From: Methanolobus halotolerans
GTDB lineage: Archaea; Halobacteriota; Methanosarcinia; Methanosarcinales; Methanosarcinaceae
Direction of reading: 5' to 3'
DNA: 64,000 nucleotides
Assembly (NCBI RefSeq): GCF_004745425.1
Contig: NZ_PGGK01000010.1
Span: 29,580-93,579 of the forward strand
In this document: one piece after another, positions 1 to 9,349 of the stretch
How the letters are laid out: each line of letters starts with the position of its first letter
Numbering within the stretch: the first letter of the stretch is position 1
Program-made: the position numbers and the translations under genes
Notes under the pieces: model-generated
What the model saw: the letters and a program-made list of their open reading frames with translations, nothing else
Database searches by the model: none
Told to the model about the DNA's origin: nothing

Positions 1-417
1 ACTATTGATGTCAATCTGAAAGGAATGTTCCTGTGCACCAGACATGCAGCTAACATTATGCGAAAACAAAAATCTGGACGGGTCATCAATCTTTCATCTA
101 CTGCAGGACTCAACGGGGATGTCGGACAGACTGTGTATTCAGCAAGCAAAGCTGCAGTTGTGGGATTTACAAAATCCGCAGCAAAGGAACTGGGCATGTA
201 TGGGATAACTGTCAATGCTGTAGCTCCGGGTCTTATTGAAACGGACCTGATAAAACATATTAAGGCTGACGTCCGGGACAAAATGCTGTCCAACATTGCC
301 CTTGGACGAATCGGCATACCGGAAGATGTCGCAAAAGTGATATTGTTCCTGAGTTCGGATCTCGGGAATTATGTCAGCGGTGAGGTCATCGTGGTGGATG
401 GCTGTCGGATCATGTGA
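1..417 (+). CDS. SDR-family oxidoreductase, 3' part only
   Basis: The window opens inside this gene; 138 codons are visible, in frame from base 1. The Tyr-x3-Lys catalytic pair of short-chain dehydrogenases is present as YSASKAAVV (tyrosine at visible residue 46). The usual downstream APG segment (VAPGLIETDL) and C-terminal SGEVIVVDG follow, as in FabG-type 3-oxoacyl-ACP reductases. The Rossmann nucleotide-binding N-terminus lies outside the window, so cofactor preference cannot be read. The methionine at 25 is internal to the conserved DVNLKGMFLCTR segment and is not the start. Substrate unknown; FabG-like is a family-level call only. Confidence 0.9.
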   Translation, partial: TIDVNLKGMFLCTRHAANIMRKQKSGRVINLSSTAGLNGDVGQTVYSASKAAVVGFTKSAAKELGMYGITVNAVAPGLIETDLIKHIKADVRDKMLSNIALGRIGIPEDVAKVILFLSSDLGNYVSGEVIVVDGCRIM

Positions 418-566
418 TTTTAATCGACATCAGACTGTCATCGAACTCATCATTTTTATCTGCTGATTATTGAAATCAAAAATAATGATCTATTAAATAT
501 ATCCATTTAGATTGTTTTGTCTATTCTATACTATATACTTATAGCACCAAAGACCTATTCTGCAGT

Positions 567-1079
567 ATGCTCATATTTGGCCATATAGGCATCACTCTGG
601 GAATATTCTTCATGCTCGGCTCTCTTTTTCCCGGAATTAAACCTCATATTGACTACCGATACGTTGCATTTGGGTCCTTGCTTCCGGATCTCATTGATAA
701 ACCGATAGGAAGAGTGATTTTAGCAGAGTCTGTTGCAAACGGAAGGATCATTGCACATACGCTGGTATTTTGCATCCTTCTGTTTTTGTTGGGATATTAT
801 TTTTATCAGAGTCGGGGTGATGCAAGGGTGATCATTATAGCTGGAGCCTCATTTTGCCACTTGCTTGAAGATCAGATGTGGACAGAGCCAACTACCTTTT
901 TCTGGCCGATGTTCGGATGGAGTTTTCCATATAAAGCAAGTTATGGGAGTTCAATAGATTATTCACTCGAAATGTTAAGCAGGTCATTATCTGCGGATTT
1001 CTTCCAGTTTTTTAGTTTGGAGTTGATCGGCTTTATTGTCATACTCCTCATTATAGTAATCAGCCTTTGGAAGAAATAG
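567..1079 (+). CDS. Membrane protein, YdjM/DUF457-like metal-dependent hydrolase
   Basis: A 170-residue hydrophobic protein with four likely membrane segments (about residues 5-22, 65-85, 88-105 and 145-168). Conserved-looking polar positions are an early His (GHIG), a GSLLPDLIDKP loop, a mid-protein AHT and a FCHLLEDQMW segment. This His/Asp pattern in a short membrane protein is what I associate with the YdjM/DUF457 membrane-bound putative hydrolases. The TATA-like stretch around 528-540 lies close to the ATG and no Shine-Dalgarno is visible, so the mRNA may be leaderless. Family assignment is from pattern recall, and no substrate can be inferred. Confidence 0.6.
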   Translation: MLIFGHIGITLGIFFMLGSLFPGIKPHIDYRYVAFGSLLPDLIDKPIGRVILAESVANGRIIAHTLVFCILLFLLGYYFYQSRGDARVIIIAGASFCHLLEDQMWTEPTTFFWPMFGWSFPYKASYGSSIDYSLEMLSRSLSADFFQFFSLELIGFIVILLIIVISLWKK

Positions 1080-1483
1080 ACTTATATTGGATGAACTGCA
1101 TCCATAGAATCTGTATTTTCTGTGTTTCTTTCTTGTATAGTGTTACTTTTGGCGGATTTAATGGTGCTTTATTCTACGGAAAACAAAAATAGTTGTGAAA
1201 GACCTGAAATCTTTTATTTTCCATTTATTATGGCATTCATATCATACTAAAAAAATGTTTTTCTTTTGCAATAACGATTATGATCAACAAAAAATAACAA
1301 TCATAGATTATGATCGGCAAAACCGGCCAAAATCACCGATCATAATCGACAGTTAAAGCGATATAAGCAACAATAGAAGCATTGTGTCACTAATGGAGAT
1401 TTTAAAATGAAAATTTCCACCGGAAGAATATGCCGGAAAAGGAGGTCAATGTCTTATATTAAAGTCAGAATTCCCCCGGGCAA
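1080..1483. other. Intergenic region with GATTATGATC repeats
   Basis: This is 404 bases of AT-rich sequence between two convergent genes. I see no convincing ORF. It holds three copies of a GATTATGATC word (two direct, one inverted), two of which form a 12-bp perfect inverted repeat listed separately. Confidence 0.5.
1306..1347. repeat. 12-bp perfect inverted repeat (GATTATGATCGG arms)
   Basis: Arms at 1306-1317 and 1336-1347 are exact reverse complements separated by 18 bases. A third, direct copy of the core GATTATGATC lies at 1276-1285. As RNA it would form a stem but without a T-run, so it is not an ordinary terminator. It could be a cluster of protein-binding sites or the relic of a small mobile element. 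Confidence 0.55.
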
Positions 1484-2173
1484 CTACCTCACATACCCTT
1501 CATCCTTCAAACTCACATACCTGCCGTCCCCGATGACAACATGATCCAGCACGTCTATTCCCAGTAACTTACCACCTTCCGCAAGTTTTTCGGTCACCGC
1601 GATGTCCTCCCTGCTTGGTGTGGGATCTCCTGATGGGTGGTTATGTGAGAGGATGACCGAAGCGCATGACTCTATAAGTGCTGCCTTGAACACCTCTCTT
1701 GGATGTACGATGTTAGCATTCAGGCTGCCGATGGAGATCACTTCTTCCCGCAAAACATGATTCTTGGTGTCCAGGAGCAATGCCACCAGTCTTTCTCGCT
1801 TATGTTCGCGCATCTTTGGGTAAAGGAGGGAGTACACATCAGCAGGGGACCTGATCTTGCGCTTTGGTTCGTCTGTGAATCCTTCCAGCTTACGTGCAAG
1901 TTCGAATACGGCTGCTATCTGGGCGGCCTTTGCGGACCCGATGCCGTGGATCTGCGTGAGCTTGCTAACGTTTGCCTGGCTGAGCTGCTTGAGGCTGTAC
2001 TCCGAGAAGATGCGGCTGCACATATTGATAACATTCTCCTTCCGGGACCCGGTACGCAGTATGATGGCCAGCAGTTCCGAGCTGGACAGCGCTTCGGGAC
2101 CATACTTCAACAATCTTTCCCTGGGGCGTTCATCCTCGGGCATCTCACGAATGCATATCTTGTACTCGTTCAT
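1484..2173 (-). CDS. radC: RadC/MPN family protein (DNA-processing JAB domain)
   Basis: A 229-residue RadC homologue of full family length. An N-terminal UPF0758 helix-hairpin-helix part (about residues 15-80, with LTQIHGIGSAKAAQI) is followed by the MPN/JAB+ domain. The metal-site motif SHNHPSGDPTPS is near residues 176-187, and the C-terminus DHVVIGDGRYVSLKDEGY is typical. The family is named for an old DNA-repair phenotype, but the true substrate is unresolved; a metallo-hydrolase role is inferred from the intact JAMM residues. RadC genes often travel with mobile DNA, and this one is flanked by long, gene-poor AT-rich gaps. Confidence 0.93.
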   Translation of the reverse strand: MNEYKICIREMPEDERPRERLLKYGPEALSSSELLAIILRTGSRKENVINMCSRIFSEYSLKQLSQANVSKLTQIHGIGSAKAAQIAAVFELARKLEGFTDEPKRKIRSPADVYSLLYPKMREHKRERLVALLLDTKNHVLREEVISIGSLNANIVHPREVFKAALIESCASVILSHNHPSGDPTPSREDIAVTEKLAEGGKLLGIDVLDHVVIGDGRYVSLKDEGYVR

Positions 2174-2938
2174 GCAAGCCTGAATAATTTTTACATTTAT
2201 AAATTATTCGAAAAAAGTCTATTATAATTTAATATTTATTTTGATTTTATTTCAATGAGTTGTTGAAACAGACGCTTGCTATATTCACTCTCATGGAAGT
2301 TTTAATAGAAAAGTATAAAGTAAAGGAAAAATAGCTGCTCTGCAGTATGTTTTTAGATAAATGTATTAAGGATACTTCTCTTCTGTTTTTTGCAATATAA
2401 TCAATGCAAGGACGCTAAGATACAGGTAAAGTTCTGTGCATCTTGCTTGTTGGCTTACACTGGGGGGATTCATGTTTCTCTCCTATAAGCGGAATATAAC
2501 TAATATAACCAGATTTGTGGGTGACACCTTTAATCTGAACAATACTTGAGCAACACTGCCAGATTACTTTCTTGTAATAAGGCAATTTATTTTTGTCCAA
2601 AAATTCACATAAGTATAAAATCAATATCGGCTATTATTTTAAAATAAATCTAATAGTTAAAAATAAAGAAATCTTAAGGAGGGTGGTATCAAAAAAATTT
2701 TATACCAACTCAATTTTTTGTGTTATTGTTTAGTTTATTGCTGTTTGGTTGTGCAAAGTAACAATGAATTTTCTTCAGCAGATAATTTTGATTCTCATAT
2801 TAAAGAATATAAAAGAAAGTCCATTGTTCATGGCAAACAAGGGAAACTACTCTGGATTCGATGGATCTATTTCAGGCTTTAGTCCAAATTGCCTTATTCG
2901 TCGTATACTTATACCATGAATAATCATAATCACTTTTC
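2174..2938. other. Gene-poor AT-rich region, possible promoter for the mobB-moaE gene
   Basis: About 765 bases without a supportable gene. Short open stretches on both strands have no family resemblance or ribosome-binding site. A TATA-like GTATACTTATACC lies at about 2905-2917, roughly 25-30 bases before the next start at 2939, which suggests a leaderless or nearly leaderless transcript for that gene. Confidence 0.4.
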
Positions 2939-3775
2939 ATGAAAGTCATTTGTGTGGCAGGCTATAAGAAGACCGGCAAAACGACGTTGGTCACCCGTCT
3001 TGTTAAAGCTCTTTCTGAAAAAGGATCAGTGGGTACGGTCAAATTGATGTTCCATCATCGTTTCAACCCCGCAGACACCGATACCGGAAAACATTTTGAT
3101 GCAGGTGCGCAGGGTGTAGTTGCCATAACTGAAAATGAGCTTGTTACCATCAAACGAAATCCAAATCTTGAAGAGGCCCTCAATTCTCTGGCTGACATGG
3201 GTATGGACTTTGCCGTAGTGGAGGGTGCAAAAAGCAGCCGATTACCAAAGATAGTTCTTGGTGGGGCAGGGGGGGATGAAAACATCAGCAATGTCGTTGC
3301 CAGGCTTCCCGAAAGGGCGGACTGGGATATCAATGAACTTGTGAATCTTGTTCTTAAGCAGGATGAATGGGTTACCCTGGGGTCCCTGATCATGAAGGTC
3401 AAAAGCAATCCTGATATCAGGTTCTCAGGAGGCATTGCCACGTTCACGGGTATAGTCCGGCAGGTCACTGGGGATGCCCATACAACGGCCCTCGAATTCG
3501 AGAAATATGCCGACGTTGCCGAGAGTGCAATGGAAAGGATCTGCACCGAGATGAAGCAGAGGGAAGGTATAATTGATGTCGTTATGTATCACAGGGCCGG
3601 CCTTATCAAAGCAGGAGGGGATATCGTCTATATAGTGGTCATGGCAGGTCACAGGCAAGAGTTGTTCGTGACCCTTGTGGACTCTCTTGAACGGTTAAAA
3701 GAAGAAGTGCCAATATGGAAAAAAGAATTTACTATAGATGGTGATTTCTGGGTTCACGACAAAACGCAGGAATAA
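2939..3775 (+). CDS. MobB-MoaE fusion, molybdopterin cofactor biosynthesis
   Basis: A 278-residue two-domain protein. Residues 1 to about 140 are MobB-like, with P-loop GYKKTGKTTL at residues 8-17; MobB is a GTP-binding protein that helps attach the nucleotide to molybdopterin. Residues from about 147 on are MoaE-like, the large subunit of molybdopterin synthase that converts precursor Z (cPMP) to molybdopterin. Recognisable parts are FTGIVRQVTGD, YHRAGLIKAGGDIVYIVV and the WKKE segment near the C-terminus that carries the family's active-site lysine. The fusion is known in methanogens. It fits the window because the Fmd enzyme encoded at 27.6-33.0 kb needs this cofactor. No MoaD gene is visible nearby. 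Confidence 0.9.
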   Translation: MKVICVAGYKKTGKTTLVTRLVKALSEKGSVGTVKLMFHHRFNPADTDTGKHFDAGAQGVVAITENELVTIKRNPNLEEALNSLADMGMDFAVVEGAKSSRLPKIVLGGAGGDENISNVVARLPERADWDINELVNLVLKQDEWVTLGSLIMKVKSNPDIRFSGGIATFTGIVRQVTGDAHTTALEFEKYADVAESAMERICTEMKQREGIIDVVMYHRAGLIKAGGDIVYIVVMAGHRQELFVTLVDSLERLKEEVPIWKKEFTIDGDFWVHDKTQE

Positions 3776-3800
3776 AGTTTTCTTCTCTTACTGCAGCTGG

Positions 3801-4211
3801 CTATCTGTTCTTCAGTCCCATCTGCTTATCGATCTCTTCAGCGATCTCTTCGAGTTCATTGAATATGCGCTCGGAGTCCTTCCTCATTTCCTGGACTGCA
3901 GCCTTGAGGCTTCCTCCCCGCAGGCAGAGTCTCCTTCTTTCCCTGTAGATAAGCCCTGAATTGATGAGGTTGCGTACGTGGTGATTGACCCTGGAGTGTG
4001 TGATCTCAAGGCTCTCTGCAATTTTTTCAGGTGACACTTTTTCTTCATCTGCGGACATCTGATGCAGCAGGTCCATGACGATCTTTGTTGCAAGGTTTTC
4101 TGTATCCCTTCCTGATGACAATCCAAAGCTGTTGCACAGCCAGTGGATATCCTGTTCGAGCTCTTTATCTCGTGGTTTTTCCAGTTTGACAAGTAATATC
4201 TGCTGTGCCAT
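3801..4211 (-). CDS. Winged-helix (ArsR-like) regulator divergent from groES
   Basis: A 136-residue protein with a central helix-turn-helix (SPEKIAESLEITHSRVNHHV, about residues 62-81) and wing (SGLIYRERRRLCLRGG). A charged C-terminal helix (EIAEEIDKQM) could dimerise. It is transcribed away from groES-groEL and shares an intergenic region holding a 15-bp palindrome. The position suggests a heat-shock regulator comparable in role to Phr of Pyrococcus or HSR1 of Archaeoglobus, but I do not claim orthology. Function is inferred from context only. Confidence 0.7.
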   Translation of the reverse strand: MAQQILLVKLEKPRDKELEQDIHWLCNSFGLSSGRDTENLATKIVMDLLHQMSADEEKVSPEKIAESLEITHSRVNHHVRNLINSGLIYRERRRLCLRGGSLKAAVQEMRKDSERIFNELEEIAEEIDKQMGLKNR

Positions 4212-4247
4212 GTTTTCTGTCTATCTATTATATCTAATATAAATCTT

Positions 4248-4262
4248 TCTATTTTAAATAGA
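4248..4262. promoter_or_regulatory. Candidate operator, palindrome TCTATTT-T-AAATAGA
   Basis: A perfect inverted repeat with 7-base arms and one central base. It lies between the divergent winged-helix regulator (start at 4211) and groES (start at 4382). It is about 37 bases upstream of the regulator start and some 45 bases upstream of the groES TATA box. Size and symmetry suit a dimeric winged-helix protein. In such AT-rich DNA chance occurrence is possible. Confidence 0.4.
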
Positions 4263-4307
4263 TATCATATCAACAAAAAATAAATTAAAGCTACTTTGTA
4301 CAAAATG

Positions 4308-4319
4308 TTTATATATATG
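4308..4319 (+). promoter_or_regulatory. TATA box of groES-groEL
   Basis: TTTATATATATG stands about 65-75 bases before the groES start, which predicts transcription from about 4335 and a leader of roughly 45 bases carrying the GGAGG at 4368-4372. Confidence 0.55.
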
Positions 4320-4381
4320 ATTGCCGATATAGTTGTCTGTGATCCGGTGTGATGCCGGACAAAACCCGGAGGATTATTTAT

Positions 4382-4657
4382 ATGATTATAAGGCCAATCG
4401 GAGAAAGAGTGTTGATCAAAGCTATCAAAAAGGCAGAGGTCACGGAAAGCGGTATATTCATTCCTGACTCAGCTCAGGAAGAGAAGAAAGAAGGTATCGT
4501 CGTAGGGGTAGGTGCCTTTGAAGATGGCAAGTCGCTTCCACTTAAAGCAGGAGACCGTGTTATATACGGAGGCTACAGAAGCGATGAGGTCGATGTTGAC
4601 GGGGAAAAGCATCTGTTCATCGATTTCAAGGACGTATTAGCTGTAGTGGAAGAATAA
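4382..4657 (+). CDS. groES: GroES, 10-kDa co-chaperonin
   Basis: A 91-residue GroES. The start at 4382 (MIIRPIGERVLIK) is chosen over an ATG 33 bases upstream because the family begins here and GGAGG (4368-4372) lies 9 bases before it. The mobile loop is present (residues about 15-30, ending SGIFIPDSAQ), as is the roof-loop glycine region (IYGGYRSDE). It caps the GroEL ring to close the folding chamber in the cytoplasm. It is followed 35 bases later by groEL. Bacterial-type chaperonins in archaea are characteristic of the Methanosarcina group, which keeps them alongside the thermosome. Confidence 0.96.
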   Translation: MIIRPIGERVLIKAIKKAEVTESGIFIPDSAQEEKKEGIVVGVGAFEDGKSLPLKAGDRVIYGGYRSDEVDVDGEKHLFIDFKDVLAVVEE

Positions 4658-4680
4658 GGAGTAAACGTATACTGCAATAA

Positions 4681-6300
<1,620 letters not shown>

Positions 6301-6370
6301 TCGCATTTCCTTTTCATTATAGGATAAGACGATAATATCGTCAAAGATCGGTCTTCAATTTGAGATGAAA

Positions 6371-6400
6371 AATATTGCCCTCGATACCCGGGGCAATATT
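6371..6400 (+). terminator. 10-bp hairpin downstream of groEL
   Basis: Arms AATATTGCCC (6371-6380) and GGGCAATATT (6391-6400) are exact reverse complements around a 10-base loop, 70 bases after the groEL stop. No strong T-run follows, so it may be a processing or stability element rather than a simple terminator. Confidence 0.5.
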
Positions 6401-6585
6401 CACATCATTTTCGCAGGGTCTGGATCGGGGTCATTCATGGGGTTTGCAGGTATTTGGGTTAGGCTGGGTCATATCCTCAGTTTTACCATTTCATGGATAT
6501 ACGACTTATCAAAAAGGATATATCATTTACAGGCCAAATTTATAAAGGGGTAAATTTTCGTAAATAAAGGTAGGTGGGTTAGAAT

Positions 6586-9240
6586 ATGGATCTTAATCGT
6601 TTTACACAGAAGGCTCAGGAAGCAATTCAGGGCTCTACGACCATTGCTGCAAGGTACATGAACCAGCAGATGGACTGTGGACATCTTCTCCTTGCATTGC
6701 TCGAGCAAAGTGGAGGCCTTGTGCCGACCTTGCTCCGGAATATGGATGTACCTGTGGAGAAACTCGTCAAGAGGGTAGAATCGCATCTGGGTGGACTGCC
6801 ACAGGTATCAGGTCCCGGCGGTGAGCAGGTCTACATGAGCCAGACACTGCGCAGGGTACTTGACTCGGCCATGAGGGAAGCTAACAGGATGAAGGACGAA
6901 TATGTCAGTGTGGAGCATCTGTTGCTTGCCATAGTTGATGAGAAGAGTTGCGAGGGTAGCAGGATACTTGCCGGTGAGGGAGTGACAAAGGACCGGCTCG
7001 TACAGGCCATCAAACAAATAAGGGGCAACAGAAGAGTCACTTCAGAAAATCCGGAAGAAACTATGGAACCACTCAAGAAATACGGTATCGATTTCACAGA
7101 ACTTGCGTCCCAGGGAAAACTTGACCCTGTGATAGGCAGAGACCATGAGATCAGACATGCTATAGAGATCCTGTCACGCCGCAGGAAGAACAACCCTGTT
7201 CTCATAGGTGAGGCAGGTGTGGGTAAGACTGCCATTGTCGAAGGGCTTGCCCAGCGTGTGGCAAAGAGGGATGTCCCTGAGGCAATGAAGGATAAAAAGA
7301 TAATCGCACTGGATATGGGTTCACTGGTAGCAGGTGCAAAGTTCCGTGGTGAGTTCGAGGAAAGGCTGAAGGCTGTCCTCAAGGAGGTCTCTGACTCAGA
7401 GGGTCAGATTATCCTGTTTATAGATGAGATCCACACCATAGTAGGTGCTGGTGCCACTGAAGGTGCCATGGATGCAGGGAACCTCCTAAAGCCTATGCTT
7501 GCACGTGGTGAGCTGCACTGTATCGGTGCTACGACCGTTGACGAGTACCGCAAGTATATTGAGAAGGATGCAGCTCTTGAACGTCGTTTCCTGCCTGTGC
7601 TTGTGGAAGAGCCTGGCGTGGAGGACACCATATCCATACTTCGTGGGCTGAAGGAGAAATATGAAGTGCATCACGGTGTCCGCCTCAAGGACTCGGGGCT
7701 TGTTGCAGCTGCTGTGATGAGTGACCGCTATATCAGCGACAGATTCCTTCCAGATAAGGCAATAGATCTTGTGGACGAGGCCGCAGCAAAGAAAAGAACT
7801 GCTATCGACAGCAAGCCTGCAGAACTTGATGAAGCTGACCGTAAGATCATGCAACTCGAGATAGAGCGTGAGGCTTTGAAAAAGGAAAAGGATGAGGCTT
7901 CCCGGGAAAGGCTCGAAGCATTGGAAAAAGAGCTTGCGGACATCAGAGCGGAATCCGATGCTCTGCGGGCCAGATGGAATACCGAGAAGGAGGCTATTTC
8001 AAAACTCGGATCTCTGAAACAGCAGATCGAGGAAACGAAGGTGCAGCTGGAGCTTGCCGAAAATGACAACAACCTGGAGCTTGCCTCAAGGCTCAAGTAT
8101 GGTACTCTCATACCTCTCCAGCGTGCATATGCAGAAGAAGAAGAACGGCTCAAGGATGTACAGGCCGATATGCTCCTCAATGAAGAGGTAGGTGAGGAGG
8201 ATGTTGCAGAGGTAGTGAGTGAATGGACCCACATTCCGGTAACAAGGCTTATTGAAGGCCAGCGTGAGAAACTGGTTCATTTTGCTGAGAAACTACATGA
8301 GCATATCATTGGCCAGGATGAAGCCGTTGAGTCAGTGGCGGATGCGGTCATACGTAACTATGCAGGCATAAAGGATCCCCGCAAACCCATCGGCAGTTTC
8401 ATCTTCCTGGGTCCGACAGGTGTAGGCAAGACTGAACTTGTCAAGGCACTGGCAGCCGAACTCTTCGACAATGAGAACAACATGGTGCGCATAGATATGT
8501 CCGAGTATATGGAAAAGCACACTGTTGCCCGTATGATAGGTGCTCCTCCGGGTTATATCGGCCATGAGGAAGGAGGTCAGCTCACAGAGGCAGTGCGAAG
8601 AAGGCCTTACTCTGTTGTATTGTTCGATGAGATCGAAAAAGCCCACCCTGATGTATTCAACATCATGCTGCAGATACTGGATGACGGAAGGCTGACAGAC
8701 TCCAAGGGCCGTACTGTTGACTTCAAGAATACTCTGATCATCATGACATCCAACATATTTGCAGGGGACTTGATGGAGACACTTGGTGGCAGCACTGATG
8801 CTGACAGGCCGGAGCCGGACCATCCAGAGTCGCAGGAGAAAACGGGCCTGAGCTACCCGGAACTCCAGATAAGGGCGATGGAAGAGCTTGGAAAGTACTT
8901 CCGGCCAGAGTTCCTGAATCGTATTGATGAGGTAGTTCTCTTCCACAAGCTCAAACCTGAAGAGCTGTCACAGATAGTCGAGTTGAAGGTAAAGGACCTT
9001 GAAGGCAGGCTGAAGGAGAAGCGTATCCACTTTGAAATCACTGATGCTGCAAAGAAATATCTCAGTAAGGCAGGATACAGTGAGACATTTGGTGCGAGAC
9101 CGCTTAACAGGGTTATACAGCATGAGGTCGAAACAAAAATAGCCAAGCTCATAGTTTCCGGTGAGGTCCCGGAAGGTTCGACTGTGGTCGTGGATTCGGA
9201 CGGAAAGGATATCCTCGTCAATGTCAGAGAAAATGCTTAA
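6586..9240 (+). CDS. clpB: ClpB, AAA+ protein disaggregase
   Basis: An 884-residue ClpB of normal length. The order is an N-terminal Clp repeat domain (residues about 1-150), NBD1 with Walker A GEAGVGKT (208-215) and Walker B ILFIDEIH, a coiled-coil middle domain (about 410-530, with [14 protein letters not shown]), then NBD2 with GPTGVGKT (about 609-616) and [13 protein letters not shown]. It threads aggregated proteins through its hexameric pore and normally works with DnaK. SD-like AGGTGG (6572-6577) precedes the ATG. TATA-like sequences lie at 6517-6528 and 6536-6547. It follows groEL on the same strand, probably under its own promoter, making this a heat-shock block. ClpB is rare in archaea and this copy is bacterial in type. 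Confidence 0.97.
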   Translation: MDLNRFTQKAQEAIQGSTTIAARYMNQQMDCGHLLLALLEQSGGLVPTLLRNMDVPVEKLVKRVESHLGGLPQVSGPGGEQVYMSQTLRRVLDSAMREANRMKDEYVSVEHLLLAIVDEKSCEGSRILAGEGVTKDRLVQAIKQIRGNRRVTSENPEETMEPLKKYGIDFTELASQGKLDPVIGRDHEIRHAIEILSRRRKNNPVLIGEAGVGKTAIVEGLAQRVAKRDVPEAMKDKKIIALDMGSLVAGAKFRGEFEERLKAVLKEVSDSEGQIILFIDEIHTIVGAGATEGAMDAGNLLKPMLARGELHCIGATTVDEYRKYIEKDAALERRFLPVLVEEPGVEDTISILRGLKEKYEVHHGVRLKDSGLVAAAVMSDRYISDRFLPDKAIDLVDEAAAKKRTAIDSKPAELDEADRKIMQLEIEREALKKEKDEASRERLEALEKELADIRAESDALRARWNTEKEAISKLGSLKQQIEETKVQLELAENDNNLELASRLKYGTLIPLQRAYAEEEERLKDVQADMLLNEEVGEEDVAEVVSEWTHIPVTRLIEGQREKLVHFAEKLHEHIIGQDEAVESVADAVIRNYAGIKDPRKPIGSFIFLGPTGVGKTELVKALAAELFDNENNMVRIDMSEYMEKHTVARMIGAPPGYIGHEEGGQLTEAVRRRPYSVVLFDEIEKAHPDVFNIMLQILDDGRLTDSKGRTVDFKNTLIIMTSNIFAGDLMETLGGSTDADRPEPDHPESQEKTGLSYPELQIRAMEELGKYFRPEFLNRIDEVVLFHKLKPEELSQIVELKVKDLEGRLKEKRIHFEITDAAKKYLSKAGYSETFGARPLNRVIQHEVETKIAKLIVSGEVPEGSTVVVDSDGKDILVNVRENA

Positions 9241-9295
9241 TGAGTGATGGATAAGGGAACTAAAAAAAACAATAATTGAAAAATGGCTTGAGTGC

Positions 9296-9321
9296 AGGAT
9301 GGCCAGTCTAATGGTCATCCT
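9296..9321 (+). terminator. Hairpin terminator after clpB
   Basis: Arms AGGATGGCCA and TGGTCATCCT pair with one G-T mismatch around a six-base loop and are followed by TTGTTTTAC and a second T-rich run. It lies between the convergent clpB and the 571-residue gene, so it may serve both. Confidence 0.65.
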
Positions 9322-9349
9322 TTGTTTTACCCGGCTTTTTTTAAACCTG

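Noticed and set aside
2415..2624. Minus-strand open frame of 69 codons
   Set aside because: No ribosome-binding site, no family resemblance, and it lies in AT-rich DNA where such frames arise by chance.
2681..2770. Short frame with a lipoprotein-like hydrophobic stretch ending LLLFGCAK
   Set aside because: It has no start codon in a sensible place and stops at once after the cysteine; the continuation is in other frames. Too little to call a lipoprotein pseudogene.
4349..4381. Longer groES start at an upstream ATG
   Set aside because: The added 11 residues are unlike the family and the GGAGG site is inside them, placed correctly for the ATG at 4382.
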